Source: Luteimonas viscosa (GTDB lineage: Bacteria; Pseudomonadota; Gammaproteobacteria; Xanthomonadales; Xanthomonadaceae). Taken from it: a stretch of 64,000 nucleotides of DNA. The notes beneath the pieces were generated by a model. The model was not told the origin of the DNA. It did no database searches and saw nothing but the letters and a program-made list of their open reading frames with translations. Below are positions 16,778-26,123 of this stretch, in pieces; positions within the stretch are counted from its first letter, which is position 1; every line of letters starts with the position of its first letter. The translations under genes were made by a program, and so were the position numbers. The stretch covers positions 723,248 to 787,247 of the forward strand of contig NZ_VTFT01000001.1 of NCBI RefSeq assembly GCF_008244685.1. The letters run 5' to 3'.

Positions 16778-19690
16778 TCAGAACGTGCCGCGGAGGCCGA
16801 TCAGGAAGGTGCGGCCCGGTTCGTAGATTTCACCTGGAACATTCGGGAACGAGATGTAGTTGCGGGTCTGTTCGTTGGTGATGTTGAGGACGTTGAACGT
16901 GATCTGCGGCCGGGACGGCAGTCCGTCCAGCGTATAGCTGGCAGACAGGTCGAACTGGCCGCGGTCCTCGCCGAAGTACTGGCCGTAGTTGATGCCGCCC
17001 TCGTTGTTGCCCAGGGCGCGCTGCGCGGAGCCCTCCACCCAGTTGTAGGACAGTCGCACCGAGGCGATATCGTTCTCCCAGTAAGCGGTGGCGTTCCACA
17101 TCACCGGCGAGATCCCGAACAGGTTGCCGGCCAGCTGGTCGGCTTCCTGGCCCGTGGGCTCGAGGTCGATGTCGGTGTAGTTGGCCATGAAGCCCAGGCC
17201 CTCGAACACGAAGCTCAGCGGCTGCACCCAGATCAGCTCCCAGCCCTGGATGTCGAGCGTGGCATCGGCGTTGACCTGCTGGCGCACGTTGATCGGTGCG
17301 TCGAGCCCGCCGTTGGCGTTGAGCGCAGCCAGCTGGTTCTCCGACAGCGCGTCCAGCGGGATCCCCAGATCGCGGAACGGGATCACGTTGACGCCCTGGT
17401 AGGTGTAGCCGGATACGCGCTTGTTGAACATGGTCAGCGCAACCAGGCCCTCGTCGCCGGTGTACCACTCCAGGCCCAGGTCGAAGTTGGTCGACAGGTA
17501 CGGCGACAGGTTCGGGTTGCCCTGGTCGGCGATCTCCGCCGATGGATCGGAGAACGTCGTCGCCGGCAGCATCGAACGCGGATTCGGCCGGGTCAGCGTG
17601 CGCGAACTGGACATCCTCACCACCCAGTTGCCGGCGACGTCCCAGGCGGCGTTGAACGACGGCAGCCACTCGTCGTAGGTGCTGTTGAGGGTCTGCCATT
17701 CGCGCACCGCGCCCAGGACCACCGGCCCGCTGATGTCCTGGTCGGTGTCGACGTAGCGCACGCCACCGTTGATGCGCAGGTTGCGGTTCCAGACCTCCGT
17801 CTCGCCATTGAACTCGACGTAGGCGGCCAGGTTCTTCTCGTCGACCCCGCCCGACGCGGCGCCCACCGACTGCGACGAGCCCGTCTCCGGCGCCTCGTCG
17901 AAGAACTGCTGGTAGTTGGTCGCGTTCATGAACGCGTCGAAGTCCACGGTGACGAAGCCGTAGGGACCCGGTCGCAGGAAGCTCGGCAATTCCGAATCGG
18001 GAACGCTCGAGAACGCGTTCGCCTGCCACGCCGCGCTGTTGTCGAACGCGACGATCGTCCGGCGGAACCGGTCCTGCGACACGCCGATCTTGATGTTGCG
18101 GTCGTCGTCGCCGAACTGCAGGTCCGCACGCAGGCGGCCGGCCTCGGTGACCCGCTTCTCGTTGTTGAGGTTGACGCGGCCACCACTCCAGGACCAGCCC
18201 GCGTTCGGATCGTTGAGGTCCACCCCGCCGCTGGTGAACTCCGGGTGCTCGCCATCGTTGGTGTACTCGACCGTCGTGAACGGCGAGGTCGGCAGGATCG
18301 TGGGCGACTCGCGGAAGAACCAGCTGCGGCTCCAGTTGGCCTGTACGTCGAGCTTGATGCCGTCGTCCTCGCCGAACCAGAAGGTGGCGCCGGGGTTGAT
18401 GTTCCAGTACTGCACCTCGTCGCGGTACGGGCGCGCCTCCAGGAAGAACTGCGCGTTGACCAGGGTCGCGCTGGTGACGACGTTGTTGGCGTCGAGCTGC
18501 ATGTTGGTGGGGATGAACCCCACCGGGCCGAAGGTGCGGCCGACGAGGTTCATGTCGATGCGGTCGTTCTCGTACTTGGCTCGCGAGTAGAGCGCGTCCA
18601 CGTAGAAGTGCATCCTGTCGTTCGGACGCCACTCGAGCGAACCCACCACGGCATCCCGCTCGCGGTCGCCGGACATGTCGACCGGGCGCGCCAGGCGCGG
18701 GAACAGCGCCTCGGAGATCTGCAGGATGGACAGGCCCGGGTTCTGCTCCATCAACCACTCCGCATCGATGATGTCTCCCGGTGTCATACCCGCCCCGATG
18801 GTCGAGCCGTTGTCGGGGACTTCGTTGGGCATCTGCAGGCTGCCACCGCCACCGGGGTTGCATTCGGCCGGGCGGTTCGTCAGAGAGGTGCCGATGCCGC
18901 ACTGCTGCTCGTTGAGGCCCGGGTTCATCCAGCCGATCGATTCCCAGCCGCGTACCGCGATGCGGCTGCGCACGACCGACGCGCCCACCAGCGCACCGAA
19001 GGTGCCTTCGTCGTTGGTCCAGCTGTACATCGCCGACCCGCGCGGATTGAACTTCTCGCCGGTGGTGTTGTAGTCGAACTGGCCGGAATAGTTGAAGTGG
19101 CGGCCGGGGATATCGAACGGACGCATGCTGCGCATGTCGACCACGCCGGAGATGCCGCCTTCGGGCAGGCTCGCCTGCGGCGACTTGTACACGGTGAGCT
19201 TGTTGAAGAACTCGGTCGGGAACAGGTTCAGGTCGACTTCGCGGTTCTGGTTGCCGCGGTTGAGACCGATCGACGCCGTGGCCGCCTCGCCACCGTTGAT
19301 GATGGTCTTGGTGAAGCTCTGCGGGAGTCCGCGGATGCCGACGTTCAGGCCTTCGCCGTTGACGTCGCGGTCGATCTGGATGCCGGGGATGCGCGCCAGC
19401 GACTCGGCGATGTTGGTGTCCGGGAACTTGCCGATGTCCTCGGAGAAGATCGAGTCGGTGAAGCCGGTCGCATCGCGCTTGGCATCGGTGGAGTACTGCA
19501 GGCTCTGGCGGTAACCGGTGACGATCACGCCGTCGAGATCGGTGGCGTCCTGCGTCGCGGGCGCGACGGGTGCCGGTTGCGGCGCGTCCTGCGCGGGTGG
19601 TGGATCCTGCGCGACGGCCGCCGTGGCGAAGCCGACGAGGGCGAGGCCCAGGGCGTGTGACAACGCTGTTCTTGCGATTCGGACTTGCAC
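16778..19690 (-). CDS. TonB-dependent receptor, long carbohydrate type (XytA-like)
   Basis: This outer-membrane receptor imports xylan-derived oligosaccharides with TonB energy. The 970-residue protein starts with a signal peptide (QVRIARTALSHALGLALVG...AVA/Q, cleavage near 27-28), then a TonB-box-like DLDGVIVTG. The plug domain has FPDTNIAESLARIPGIQIDR and VGIRGLPQSFTKTIINGGEA. A long beta-barrel ends in the aromatic FLIGLRGTF. GTG was chosen as start because GGGAGGGGAA lies about six bases upstream; no ATG fits. Two xyl-box-like operators lie in the 387-base divergent gap to exuT, and a strong terminator follows the gene. The substrate is inferred from context and from the Xanthomonas XytA system. 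Confidence 0.93.
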   Translation of the reverse strand: MQVRIARTALSHALGLALVGFATAAVAQDPPPAQDAPQPAPVAPATQDATDLDGVIVTGYRQSLQYSTDAKRDATGFTDSIFSEDIGKFPDTNIAESLARIPGIQIDRDVNGEGLNVGIRGLPQSFTKTIINGGEAATASIGLNRGNQNREVDLNLFPTEFFNKLTVYKSPQASLPEGGISGVVDMRSMRPFDIPGRHFNYSGQFDYNTTGEKFNPRGSAMYSWTNDEGTFGALVGASVVRSRIAVRGWESIGWMNPGLNEQQCGIGTSLTNRPAECNPGGGGSLQMPNEVPDNGSTIGAGMTPGDIIDAEWLMEQNPGLSILQISEALFPRLARPVDMSGDRERDAVVGSLEWRPNDRMHFYVDALYSRAKYENDRIDMNLVGRTFGPVGFIPTNMQLDANNVVTSATLVNAQFFLEARPYRDEVQYWNINPGATFWFGEDDGIKLDVQANWSRSWFFRESPTILPTSPFTTVEYTNDGEHPEFTSGGVDLNDPNAGWSWSGGRVNLNNEKRVTEAGRLRADLQFGDDDRNIKIGVSQDRFRRTIVAFDNSAAWQANAFSSVPDSELPSFLRPGPYGFVTVDFDAFMNATNYQQFFDEAPETGSSQSVGAASGGVDEKNLAAYVEFNGETEVWNRNLRINGGVRYVDTDQDISGPVVLGAVREWQTLNSTYDEWLPSFNAAWDVAGNWVVRMSSSRTLTRPNPRSMLPATTFSDPSAEIADQGNPNLSPYLSTNFDLGLEWYTGDEGLVALTMFNKRVSGYTYQGVNVIPFRDLGIPLDALSENQLAALNANGGLDAPINVRQQVNADATLDIQGWELIWVQPLSFVFEGLGFMANYTDIDLEPTGQEADQLAGNLFGISPVMWNATAYWENDIASVRLSYNWVEGSAQRALGNNEGGINYGQYFGEDRGQFDLSASYTLDGLPSRPQITFNVLNITNEQTRNYISFPNVPGEIYEPGRTFLIGLRGTF

Positions 19691-19813
19691 GGAACTTCCC
19701 CTCCCGCTGGCGGTGACCGACGCTTCTGTCTCGTCGTGACACCGGTGGACTGTGGTGCCTCGTGCCCCCGAAGGGACGCTTGCACGACACGCCCTTCGGG
19801 AGTGGCGGCGCGA

Positions 19814-19827
19814 TGGTAGCGCTATCA
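19814..19827. promoter_or_regulatory. xyl-box-like operator TGGTAGCGCTATCA
   Basis: This 14-base palindromic site matches the published Xanthomonas xyl-box TGGTAGCGCTAACA at 13 of 14 positions. It lies 124 bases upstream of the TonB-receptor start in the divergent gap to exuT. XylR (59586-60641) is the likely binder. Confidence 0.82.
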
Positions 19828-19975
19828 GATTGGCGATCACACGCTGCGTCGCAGCATCCACGAGCGATGCGCCGACGCCGCGGAAAACAGCTGCGCGACG
19901 ACAGCGTTGTCGGGCGCTGCATCGCGCGGCGTCCGATTCCATCGACCCGATGCCACGTGCCGTCGAATGTGTTAC

Positions 19976-19989
19976 TGATAGCGCTATCA
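19976..19989. promoter_or_regulatory. Perfectly palindromic xyl-box-like operator TGATAGCGCTATCA
   Basis: A perfect 14-base palindrome with the same AGCGCT core, 89 bases upstream of the exuT start. Its 148-base distance from the 19814 site would allow one repressor to act on both divergent promoters, possibly by looping (inference). Confidence 0.8.
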
Positions 19990-20077
19990 CGAAATCGCAT
20001 CGGGAGAGCGATATGTCACCTGCGCGCATTGGCCCGGACGGCGTTGACGCTGGCGCGGTCCCGCTGGCACGACAGGC

Positions 20078-21382
20078 ATGAACCACGTTGCCGCCTCGCC
20101 CGTTCCGACGGGTACCGCGATCAGCAGATACCGCTGGGTCATCTGCGCCCTGCTCTTCTTCGCCACCACGATCAACTACGTCGACCGTGCGGTGCTGGGC
20201 GTACTCGCGCCGAGCCTGGTCGCGGAATTCGGATGGAGCGAACAGCACTACGGCGTGATCAGCGCATCGTTCACGCTCGCCTATGCCATCGGCTTCCTGT
20301 TCGCCGGCTGGTTCATCGACCGGGTCGGCACCCGCGTGGGATACAGCGTGTATCTCACCCTGTGGTCGCTCGCGGCTGCCGCGCACGCGTTGGCGAAGTC
20401 GGTGGTCGGCTTCAGCATCGCGCGCTTCGCGCTCGGGCTCGGCGAGTCGGGCAACTTTCCCGCCGCGGTCAAGACCGTCGCCGAGTGGTTTCCCAAACGC
20501 GAGCGGGCGTTTGCCACCGGTGTCTTCAACGCCGGTTCCAATATCGGCGCGATCGTCGCGCCGCTGGTGGTGCCGTGGCTCGCGCTCACCTGGGGCTGGC
20601 GAACCGCGTTCGTGGTCACGGGCCTTGCAGGCCTGGTGTGGCTGGCGTTCTGGCTACCCGTCTACCGTCGCCCCGCGGAGCACCCGAAGGTGTCGCCGGG
20701 CGAACTCGCGCTGATAGAGAGCGATTCGCCGGACCCGCCGGGAAAGGTCTCGTGGTTGCGGCTGCTCGGCTTCCGCCAGACGTGGGCGTTCACGGGAGGC
20801 AAGTTCCTCAGCGATTCGGTCTGGTGGTTCTACCTGTTCTGGTTCCCGATGTTCATGGCCGACCGCTTCGGCGTGGACCTGCGCACGATCGGACTGCCGA
20901 TGGTCACCGTGTTCCTGCTGGCGGATGTCGGCTCGGTAAGCGGCGGCTGGTTCAGCTCGTTCCTGATGAAGCGCGGCTGGAGCGCGAACGGCGCGCGCAA
21001 GACGACGATGCTGATCTGCGCGCTGTGCATCCTGCCCGTGGTGTTCGCCCCGCATGTCGAGGGCCAGTGGGTCGCGGTGTGGTTGATCGGCCTGGCCGCG
21101 GCCGCGCACCAGGGCTTCTCCGCCAACCTGTTCACGCTGACCTCCGACATGTTCCCGCGTTCCGCGGTCGCTTCGGTCGTCGGCATCGGCGGATTCGCCG
21201 GGGCGATGGGCGGCTTCTTCATGAACCTCGGCGCGGGCTGGCTGCGCCAGCACACCGGCAGCTACGCGGCGATGTTCCTGATGGCCGGCTTCGCCTACCT
21301 GGCCGCGCTGCTGCTCATCCACGTGCTCGCACCGAGGCTGGAGCCGGTACGGCTCGATGCGGTTCCCGGCGCGAGCGCCTGA
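20078..21382 (+). CDS. exuT: MFS hexuronate transporter, ExuT-like
   Basis: This inner-membrane major-facilitator carrier takes up glucuronate or galacturonate. The 434-residue protein has 12 predicted membrane segments and the anion:cation-symporter signatures TINYVDRAVLGVLAPSLV, FAGWFIDRVGTRVGY and GLGESGNFPAAVKTVAEWFP, with family-typical residues in each. It opens a rightward operon with GH115, glucuronate isomerase and GH10 xylanase. The transported sugar is therefore probably (methyl)glucuronate released from xylan (inference). The xyl-box-like operator at 19976 is directly upstream. Confidence 0.9.
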   Translation: MNHVAASPVPTGTAISRYRWVICALLFFATTINYVDRAVLGVLAPSLVAEFGWSEQHYGVISASFTLAYAIGFLFAGWFIDRVGTRVGYSVYLTLWSLAAAAHALAKSVVGFSIARFALGLGESGNFPAAVKTVAEWFPKRERAFATGVFNAGSNIGAIVAPLVVPWLALTWGWRTAFVVTGLAGLVWLAFWLPVYRRPAEHPKVSPGELALIESDSPDPPGKVSWLRLLGFRQTWAFTGGKFLSDSVWWFYLFWFPMFMADRFGVDLRTIGLPMVTVFLLADVGSVSGGWFSSFLMKRGWSANGARKTTMLICALCILPVVFAPHVEGQWVAVWLIGLAAAAHQGFSANLFTLTSDMFPRSAVASVVGIGGFAGAMGGFFMNLGAGWLRQHTGSYAAMFLMAGFAYLAALLLIHVLAPRLEPVRLDAVPGASA

Positions 21383-21450
21383 AGCCGTTGGCCGCGGCCT
21401 GCCGCGTCGCGGCGCCACTTCCGTGGCTTCCAGAGAGGACAATCCACGCC

Positions 21451-24327
21451 ATGAGAGTTTCGCCTTTCCCTCTGTTCGTTGCGCTCTACTGGGTGCTCGC
21501 CATGATCCCCGGCGCTGCTCGCGCCGCGCCCGACTGTCGTGCGCCGGCGGCCGTGTGCGAAGAGCGCAGCAGCGGCAGCCTGCCCCTGGTCGAACGCGGT
21601 GTGCCGATCGCCATCCTTGTCGACGACGGCGATTTCATGGCGGTGCGGCATGCAGCGGATGCGCTGCGGGCGGATCTCTCGGCGGTCGCGGGCCAGGCAC
21701 CGGGATCGCCGGCGCGGGCCGATGACACCGCAATCATCGCCGGCACGCTCGGGAAGAGCGACCGGATCGACCGCATCGTGCGCGAACACGGAATCGACAC
21801 CACGGGCGTCGCCGGAAACTGGGAGGCGTACCTGCTGCAGGTGGTGCAGCAGCCCGAGCCCGGGATCGACCGCGCCCTGCTCGTGATCGGCGCCGATCGT
21901 CGCGGCACCGCGTTCGGCCTGTACGAGATCTCGCGCCGCATCGGCGTGTCGCCGTGGACCTGGTGGGCCGACGTGCCGCCGCCGCAACGCGCCATGCTGC
22001 ATGTCGCGCCCGGCCGTTTCGTCGATGCGCCCAAGGTGAAGTACCGCGGCATCTTCATCAACGACGAGGAGCCCGCGCTGGGCGGCTGGAGCCGCGAGAC
22101 CTTCGGCGGCACCAACCACCGCTTCTACGAACGCGTCTTCCAGCTGATCCTGCGGCACAAGGCCAACTACCTGTGGCCGGCGATGTGGCAGCCGCGCGCG
22201 TTCTACGACGACGATCCACGCAATGCCGAACTCGCAGACGAGTACGGCGTGGTGGTCGCCACCAGCCACCACGAGCCGATGATGCGCGCGCACGACGAGT
22301 GGTCCCGTTACGGCAAGGGGCCCTGGGACTACACCCGGAACGCCGACACGCTGCAGCGGTTCTGGCGCGGCGGCATCGAGCGGCTGCAGGATCGCGAAGC
22401 GGTGGTCACGCTGGGCATGCGCGGTGATGGCGACGAGGCGATGACCGAAGGCACCGCCACCGCCCTGCTCGAGCGCATCGTCGCCGACCAGCGCGCGATC
22501 ATCAGCGAGGTCACCGGCAAGCCTGCGGAGGACACGCCCCAGGTCTGGGCGCTGTACAAGGAAGTGCAGGACTACTACGACGCCGGGATGCGCGTGCCCG
22601 ACGACGTGACCCTGCTGTTCGCCGACGACAACTGGGGCAACATCCGGCGCCTGCCCGAGCCGGGCTCGCAGCGCCCGGGCGGCTACGGCGTCTACTACCA
22701 CTTCGACTACGTCGGCGGCCCGCGCAACTACAAGTGGCTCAACACCACCCAGGTCGAGCGCGCCTGGGAGCAGATGCGGCTCGCGTGGGCGCACGGCGTG
22801 GAGCGGCTGTGGATCGTCAACGTCGGCGACATCAAGCCGATGGAGCTGCCGATCAGCGCCTTCCTCGACCAGGCCTGGGATCCGGATGCGGCGGACCTGG
22901 ACTGGATCACCCGGTATCCGGCCGCCTGGGCAGCGGAACAGTTCGGCGATGCGCACGCGCTCGAGATCGGCGGGATCGTCACCCGCTACACGCAGTACAA
23001 CGCACGGCGCAAGCCGGAACTGCTCGATGCGGAGACGTGGAGCCTGCTGCACGACGGCGAGGCCGATCGCGTGATCGCCGACTGGGACACGCTCGAGGCA
23101 CGCACCCTTGCGCTGGCAAAGCGCCTGCCTGCCCGCCAGCGCGATGCGTTCGTGCAGCTGGTCGAATACCCGGTGCTGGCCAGCGCCAACCTCAACCGGC
23201 TGTACGTGGCGGTGGCGCGCAACCGGCTGTACGCCGCGCAGGGGCGCGCCTCGGCGAATCGCTGGGCCGACGAGGCGAAGCGCCTGTTCGATCGCGACGC
23301 GCAGCTGCAGCGCGTGTACGAACGGGACATCGCCGGCGGCAAGTGGATCCACATGATGTCGCAGGTGCGGATCGGCTACACCCACTGGCAGCAGCCCGAG
23401 CGCAACATCCTGCCGGCGCTGGCGAACGTCGACGTGCCGGAACGCGGCGTGACCGGCGTGGCGGTCGAAGGCGACGCGCGGCGCTGGCCGCAGCCCGCGC
23501 AATCGCCACGGTTGCCGGTGCTCGATCCGGTGGGCGCGCCGACGCGCGAGCTGGTGGTGTTCAACGGCGGCACGGAGAAGGTCGGCTTCACCGCGAAGTC
23601 GTCGCAGCCATGGTTGCGCGTCTCGCCGGCTCAGGGCGAGGTGGAAGACGCACAAGCGCTCGGGCTCGAGGTCGACTGGTCGGAGCTGCCTGAAGGCGCG
23701 CACGAGGCGGTGGTGGCGATCCGCGGCAGCGACCGCACCGAAGTCTACGTGCAGGTGCCGGTGCGCAAGCCACCGTCGCATCGCGCTGCGCGCGGGTTCG
23801 TGGAAGGCGACGGCGTGGTCGCGATCGAGGCTGCGCGGCACGCGCGCGCGATCGCGCCTGCTGGCGGCGAGTGGCAGACGATCCCGAACCTGGGTCGCAC
23901 GCTGTCCGGCGTGACGGCGTGGCCGGCCACCGGCGACGCCCTGACCCCGGGTGGCGACGGTGCGCGCCTGGAGTATCCGCTGGTGATGAACGAGGCCGGC
24001 GAGGTCGAAGTGCGCGTGGTGCTGTCGCCGACGCTCGATCTCCGCAACCGCGGCGGCCTGCGCTACGCCGTGTCGATCGGCGACGAGACGCCGCAGGTGG
24101 TGACCATGCGCCTGGACCCGACCCCGGGCGACCGCGATTTCAAGGCCTGGGAGACCGCGATGGTCCGCAGCGTCCACGTCGCCGTTTCGCGGCATCGCGT
24201 CGCCGCCGGCGCCAACACGCTCAAACTGTGGCCGGTCGACCCGGGCCTCGTGTTCCAGCGGATCGAGGTGACGAGGCAGCCGCGGATGCGCGGTACGCTC
24301 GGGCCGGTGGAGAGCCGGCAACGCTGA
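21451..24327 (+). CDS. GH115 alpha-glucuronidase, long form
   Basis: Family 115 enzymes remove glucuronic acid and its 4-O-methyl form from internal xylose residues of xylan, a task GH67 cannot do. The 958-residue protein has a signal peptide (MRVSPFPLFVALYWVLA...ARA) and should be exported. Family stretches are clear: YRGIFINDEEPALGGWSR, KANYLWPAMWQPRAF, VVATSHHEPMMRAHDEW, LLFADDNWGNIRRLP and YYHFDYVGGPRNYKWL. A beta-sandwich-like C-terminal extension (from about residue 690) is also present. AGAGAGGA precedes the ATG. It lies between exuT and uxaC, so released glucuronate is imported and isomerised by its neighbours. A second, shorter GH115 lies at 36336-38909. Confidence 0.95.
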   Translation: MRVSPFPLFVALYWVLAMIPGAARAAPDCRAPAAVCEERSSGSLPLVERGVPIAILVDDGDFMAVRHAADALRADLSAVAGQAPGSPARADDTAIIAGTLGKSDRIDRIVREHGIDTTGVAGNWEAYLLQVVQQPEPGIDRALLVIGADRRGTAFGLYEISRRIGVSPWTWWADVPPPQRAMLHVAPGRFVDAPKVKYRGIFINDEEPALGGWSRETFGGTNHRFYERVFQLILRHKANYLWPAMWQPRAFYDDDPRNAELADEYGVVVATSHHEPMMRAHDEWSRYGKGPWDYTRNADTLQRFWRGGIERLQDREAVVTLGMRGDGDEAMTEGTATALLERIVADQRAIISEVTGKPAEDTPQVWALYKEVQDYYDAGMRVPDDVTLLFADDNWGNIRRLPEPGSQRPGGYGVYYHFDYVGGPRNYKWLNTTQVERAWEQMRLAWAHGVERLWIVNVGDIKPMELPISAFLDQAWDPDAADLDWITRYPAAWAAEQFGDAHALEIGGIVTRYTQYNARRKPELLDAETWSLLHDGEADRVIADWDTLEARTLALAKRLPARQRDAFVQLVEYPVLASANLNRLYVAVARNRLYAAQGRASANRWADEAKRLFDRDAQLQRVYERDIAGGKWIHMMSQVRIGYTHWQQPERNILPALANVDVPERGVTGVAVEGDARRWPQPAQSPRLPVLDPVGAPTRELVVFNGGTEKVGFTAKSSQPWLRVSPAQGEVEDAQALGLEVDWSELPEGAHEAVVAIRGSDRTEVYVQVPVRKPPSHRAARGFVEGDGVVAIEAARHARAIAPAGGEWQTIPNLGRTLSGVTAWPATGDALTPGGDGARLEYPLVMNEAGEVEVRVVLSPTLDLRNRGGLRYAVSIGDETPQVVTMRLDPTPGDRDFKAWETAMVRSVHVAVSRHRVAAGANTLKLWPVDPGLVFQRIEVTRQPRMRGTLGPVESRQR

Positions 24328-24401
24328 CGCGGCAGACGATTCCTCCCGCGCGAGGGAACCGAACACTGGATACCACCGACCCGCATTCCTCCTACCGGCC
24401 C

Positions 24402-24422
24402 TTCCCCGTCTGCGACGGGGAA
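24402..24422. other. Perfect hairpin between GH115 and uxaC
   Basis: TTCCCCGTC, three-base loop, GACGGGGAA: a perfect nine-base stem in the middle of the 178-base gap. There is no T-run after it, so it is more likely an mRNA processing or stability element than a terminator. Confidence 0.5.
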
Positions 24423-24505
24423 CCAGCAGGCAGGCTCCCTCCAGCCCCTGCGCCCGGGCACGAACCCCGACGACGCGGGACCTACCGAACCCGACCCACG
24501 AATCC

Positions 24506-25930
24506 ATGACCACAACCGCCAGACCGCTGCACCTGCACCCGGACCGCCTGTTCCCCTCGGACGCGACGCAACGCGCGATCGCGCGTCGCCTGTACGGCGG
24601 CGTGGCGAGCCTGCCGATCGTCAGCCCGCATGGGCACACGGATCCGTCGTGGTGGGCGCAGGACGCGCCCTTCGCCAATGCCACCGAACTGCTGCTGGTG
24701 CCGGACCACTACGTGTTCCGCATGCTCTACAGCCAGGGCATCGGGCTGGACGCGCTCGGCATCCCCCGCGCCGACGGCTCGCGGGCGGACGTCGATCCGC
24801 GGGAGGCCTGGCGCCTGTTCGCGCGCAATTTCCACCTGTTCCGCGGCACGCCCTCGTCGCTGTGGCTCGACCATGTCTTCCACGAGGTATTCGGGCTGCG
24901 GACGCGCCTGGGCGCCGACAGCGCCGACCACTACTACGACGCCATCACCGACGCGCTGCAGACCGACGCGTACCGTCCGCGCGCGCTGTTCGAGCGCTTC
25001 GACATCGAGGTCATCGCCACCACCGAATCGCCGCTCGATCCCCTCGCCCACCACCAGGCGATCCGCGACAGCGGCTGGGGCGGCCGGGTGATCACCGCCT
25101 ACCGTCCCGATCCGGTGATCGATCCGGAGCACGAACAGTTCCCGTCGGCCCTGGAGCGCTTCGGCGAGATCACCGGCGAGAACGTCTACGACTGGGACGG
25201 CTACCTGCGCGCGCACCGCCAGCGCCGCGCATTCTTCGCCGCGATGGGCGCCACCTCCACCGATCACGGCCACCCCAGCTGCACCACCGCCGATCTCCCG
25301 ACCGCGCAGGCGCGCGCACTGTTCACGCGGATCGTCACCGGCAAGTTCACGCCCCAGGACGCCGAACTGTTCCGTGGCCAGATGCTCACCGAGATGGCGG
25401 CGATGAGCCTCGACGACGGCCTGGTGATGCAGATCCACCCCGGCTGCTTCCGCAACCACAACCGTGACCTGTTCGAGCGCTACGGCCGCGACAAGGGTGC
25501 CGACATCCCGATGCGCACCGACTACGTCCACGCGCTCAAGCCACTGCTCGACCGCTTCGGCAACGAGCCGACGTTCCGGCTGATCCTGTTCACCCTCGAC
25601 GAGAGCACCTACGCGCGCGAACTCGCGCCGCTGGCCGGCCACTGGCCCTGCCTCTTCCTCGGCCCGGCGTGGTGGTTTCACGATGCGCCCGAAGGCATGT
25701 GGCGTTTCCGCGAGCAGACCCTCGCCAGCGCCGGCTTCTACAACACCATCGGCTTCAACGACGATACCCGCGCCTTCCTATCGATCCCCGCCCGCCACGA
25801 CGTGGCCCGCCGCATCGACTGCGCGGTGCTGGCCAAGCTCGTCGCCGAACACCGCATCGACGAGGACGAGGCCGCGGAGGTCGCGATCGACCTCGCGTAT
25901 CGCCTGCCGAAGGAAGCGTACCGACTGTGA
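24506..25930 (+). CDS. uxaC: Glucuronate isomerase (uronate isomerase)
   Basis: This cytoplasmic amidohydrolase-superfamily enzyme converts D-glucuronate to D-fructuronate (and galacturonate to tagaturonate). The 474-residue protein has normal length and the diagnostic metal-site motif SPHGHTDPSWW (H42, H44). Further family blocks are TTESPLDPLAHHQAIRDSGW, MQIHPGCFRNHN and FNDDTRAFLSIPARHDVARR. It follows GH115 in the rightward operon. The next two steps (UxuB at 47903-49426, ManD at 53986-55242) lie in the other half of the locus. Confidence 0.97.
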   Translation: MTTTARPLHLHPDRLFPSDATQRAIARRLYGGVASLPIVSPHGHTDPSWWAQDAPFANATELLLVPDHYVFRMLYSQGIGLDALGIPRADGSRADVDPREAWRLFARNFHLFRGTPSSLWLDHVFHEVFGLRTRLGADSADHYYDAITDALQTDAYRPRALFERFDIEVIATTESPLDPLAHHQAIRDSGWGGRVITAYRPDPVIDPEHEQFPSALERFGEITGENVYDWDGYLRAHRQRRAFFAAMGATSTDHGHPSCTTADLPTAQARALFTRIVTGKFTPQDAELFRGQMLTEMAAMSLDDGLVMQIHPGCFRNHNRDLFERYGRDKGADIPMRTDYVHALKPLLDRFGNEPTFRLILFTLDESTYARELAPLAGHWPCLFLGPAWWFHDAPEGMWRFREQTLASAGFYNTIGFNDDTRAFLSIPARHDVARRIDCAVLAKLVAEHRIDEDEAAEVAIDLAYRLPKEAYRL

Positions 25931-25955
25931 GCCGCGTCGGAACCCTTTCGGCCTC

Positions 25956-25980
25956 CGTGGGAGCGGCTTCCGCCGCGACC
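25956..25980. repeat. REP-like element
   Basis: CGTGGGAGCGGCTTCCGCCG and the following GCGACC match the general form of repetitive extragenic palindromes common in Pseudomonas and Xanthomonadaceae (GGAGCGGCTTCxGCCGCGA). It is a single copy between uxaC and the xylanase gene and can form a small hairpin. Confidence 0.6.
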
Positions 25981-26123
25981 GCGCCGCGGAACCCAGAGAG
26001 GGCGGCTTCCACATGCGATCTCGCGATCCGGGCGGCCGCCCGGCCAGCATGCCTTCATCCCAGGATCGAGCCATCGGCGGTCGCGCAGCGGCTGCCGGAC
26101 AACGCACATCGAGGAGTCCCGTC

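Noticed and set aside
19762-24327. Apparent 1,521-residue fusion reading into GH115
   Set aside because: The upstream part overlaps exuT in another frame and has no domain. GH115 starts with its own signal peptide and ribosome site at 21451.
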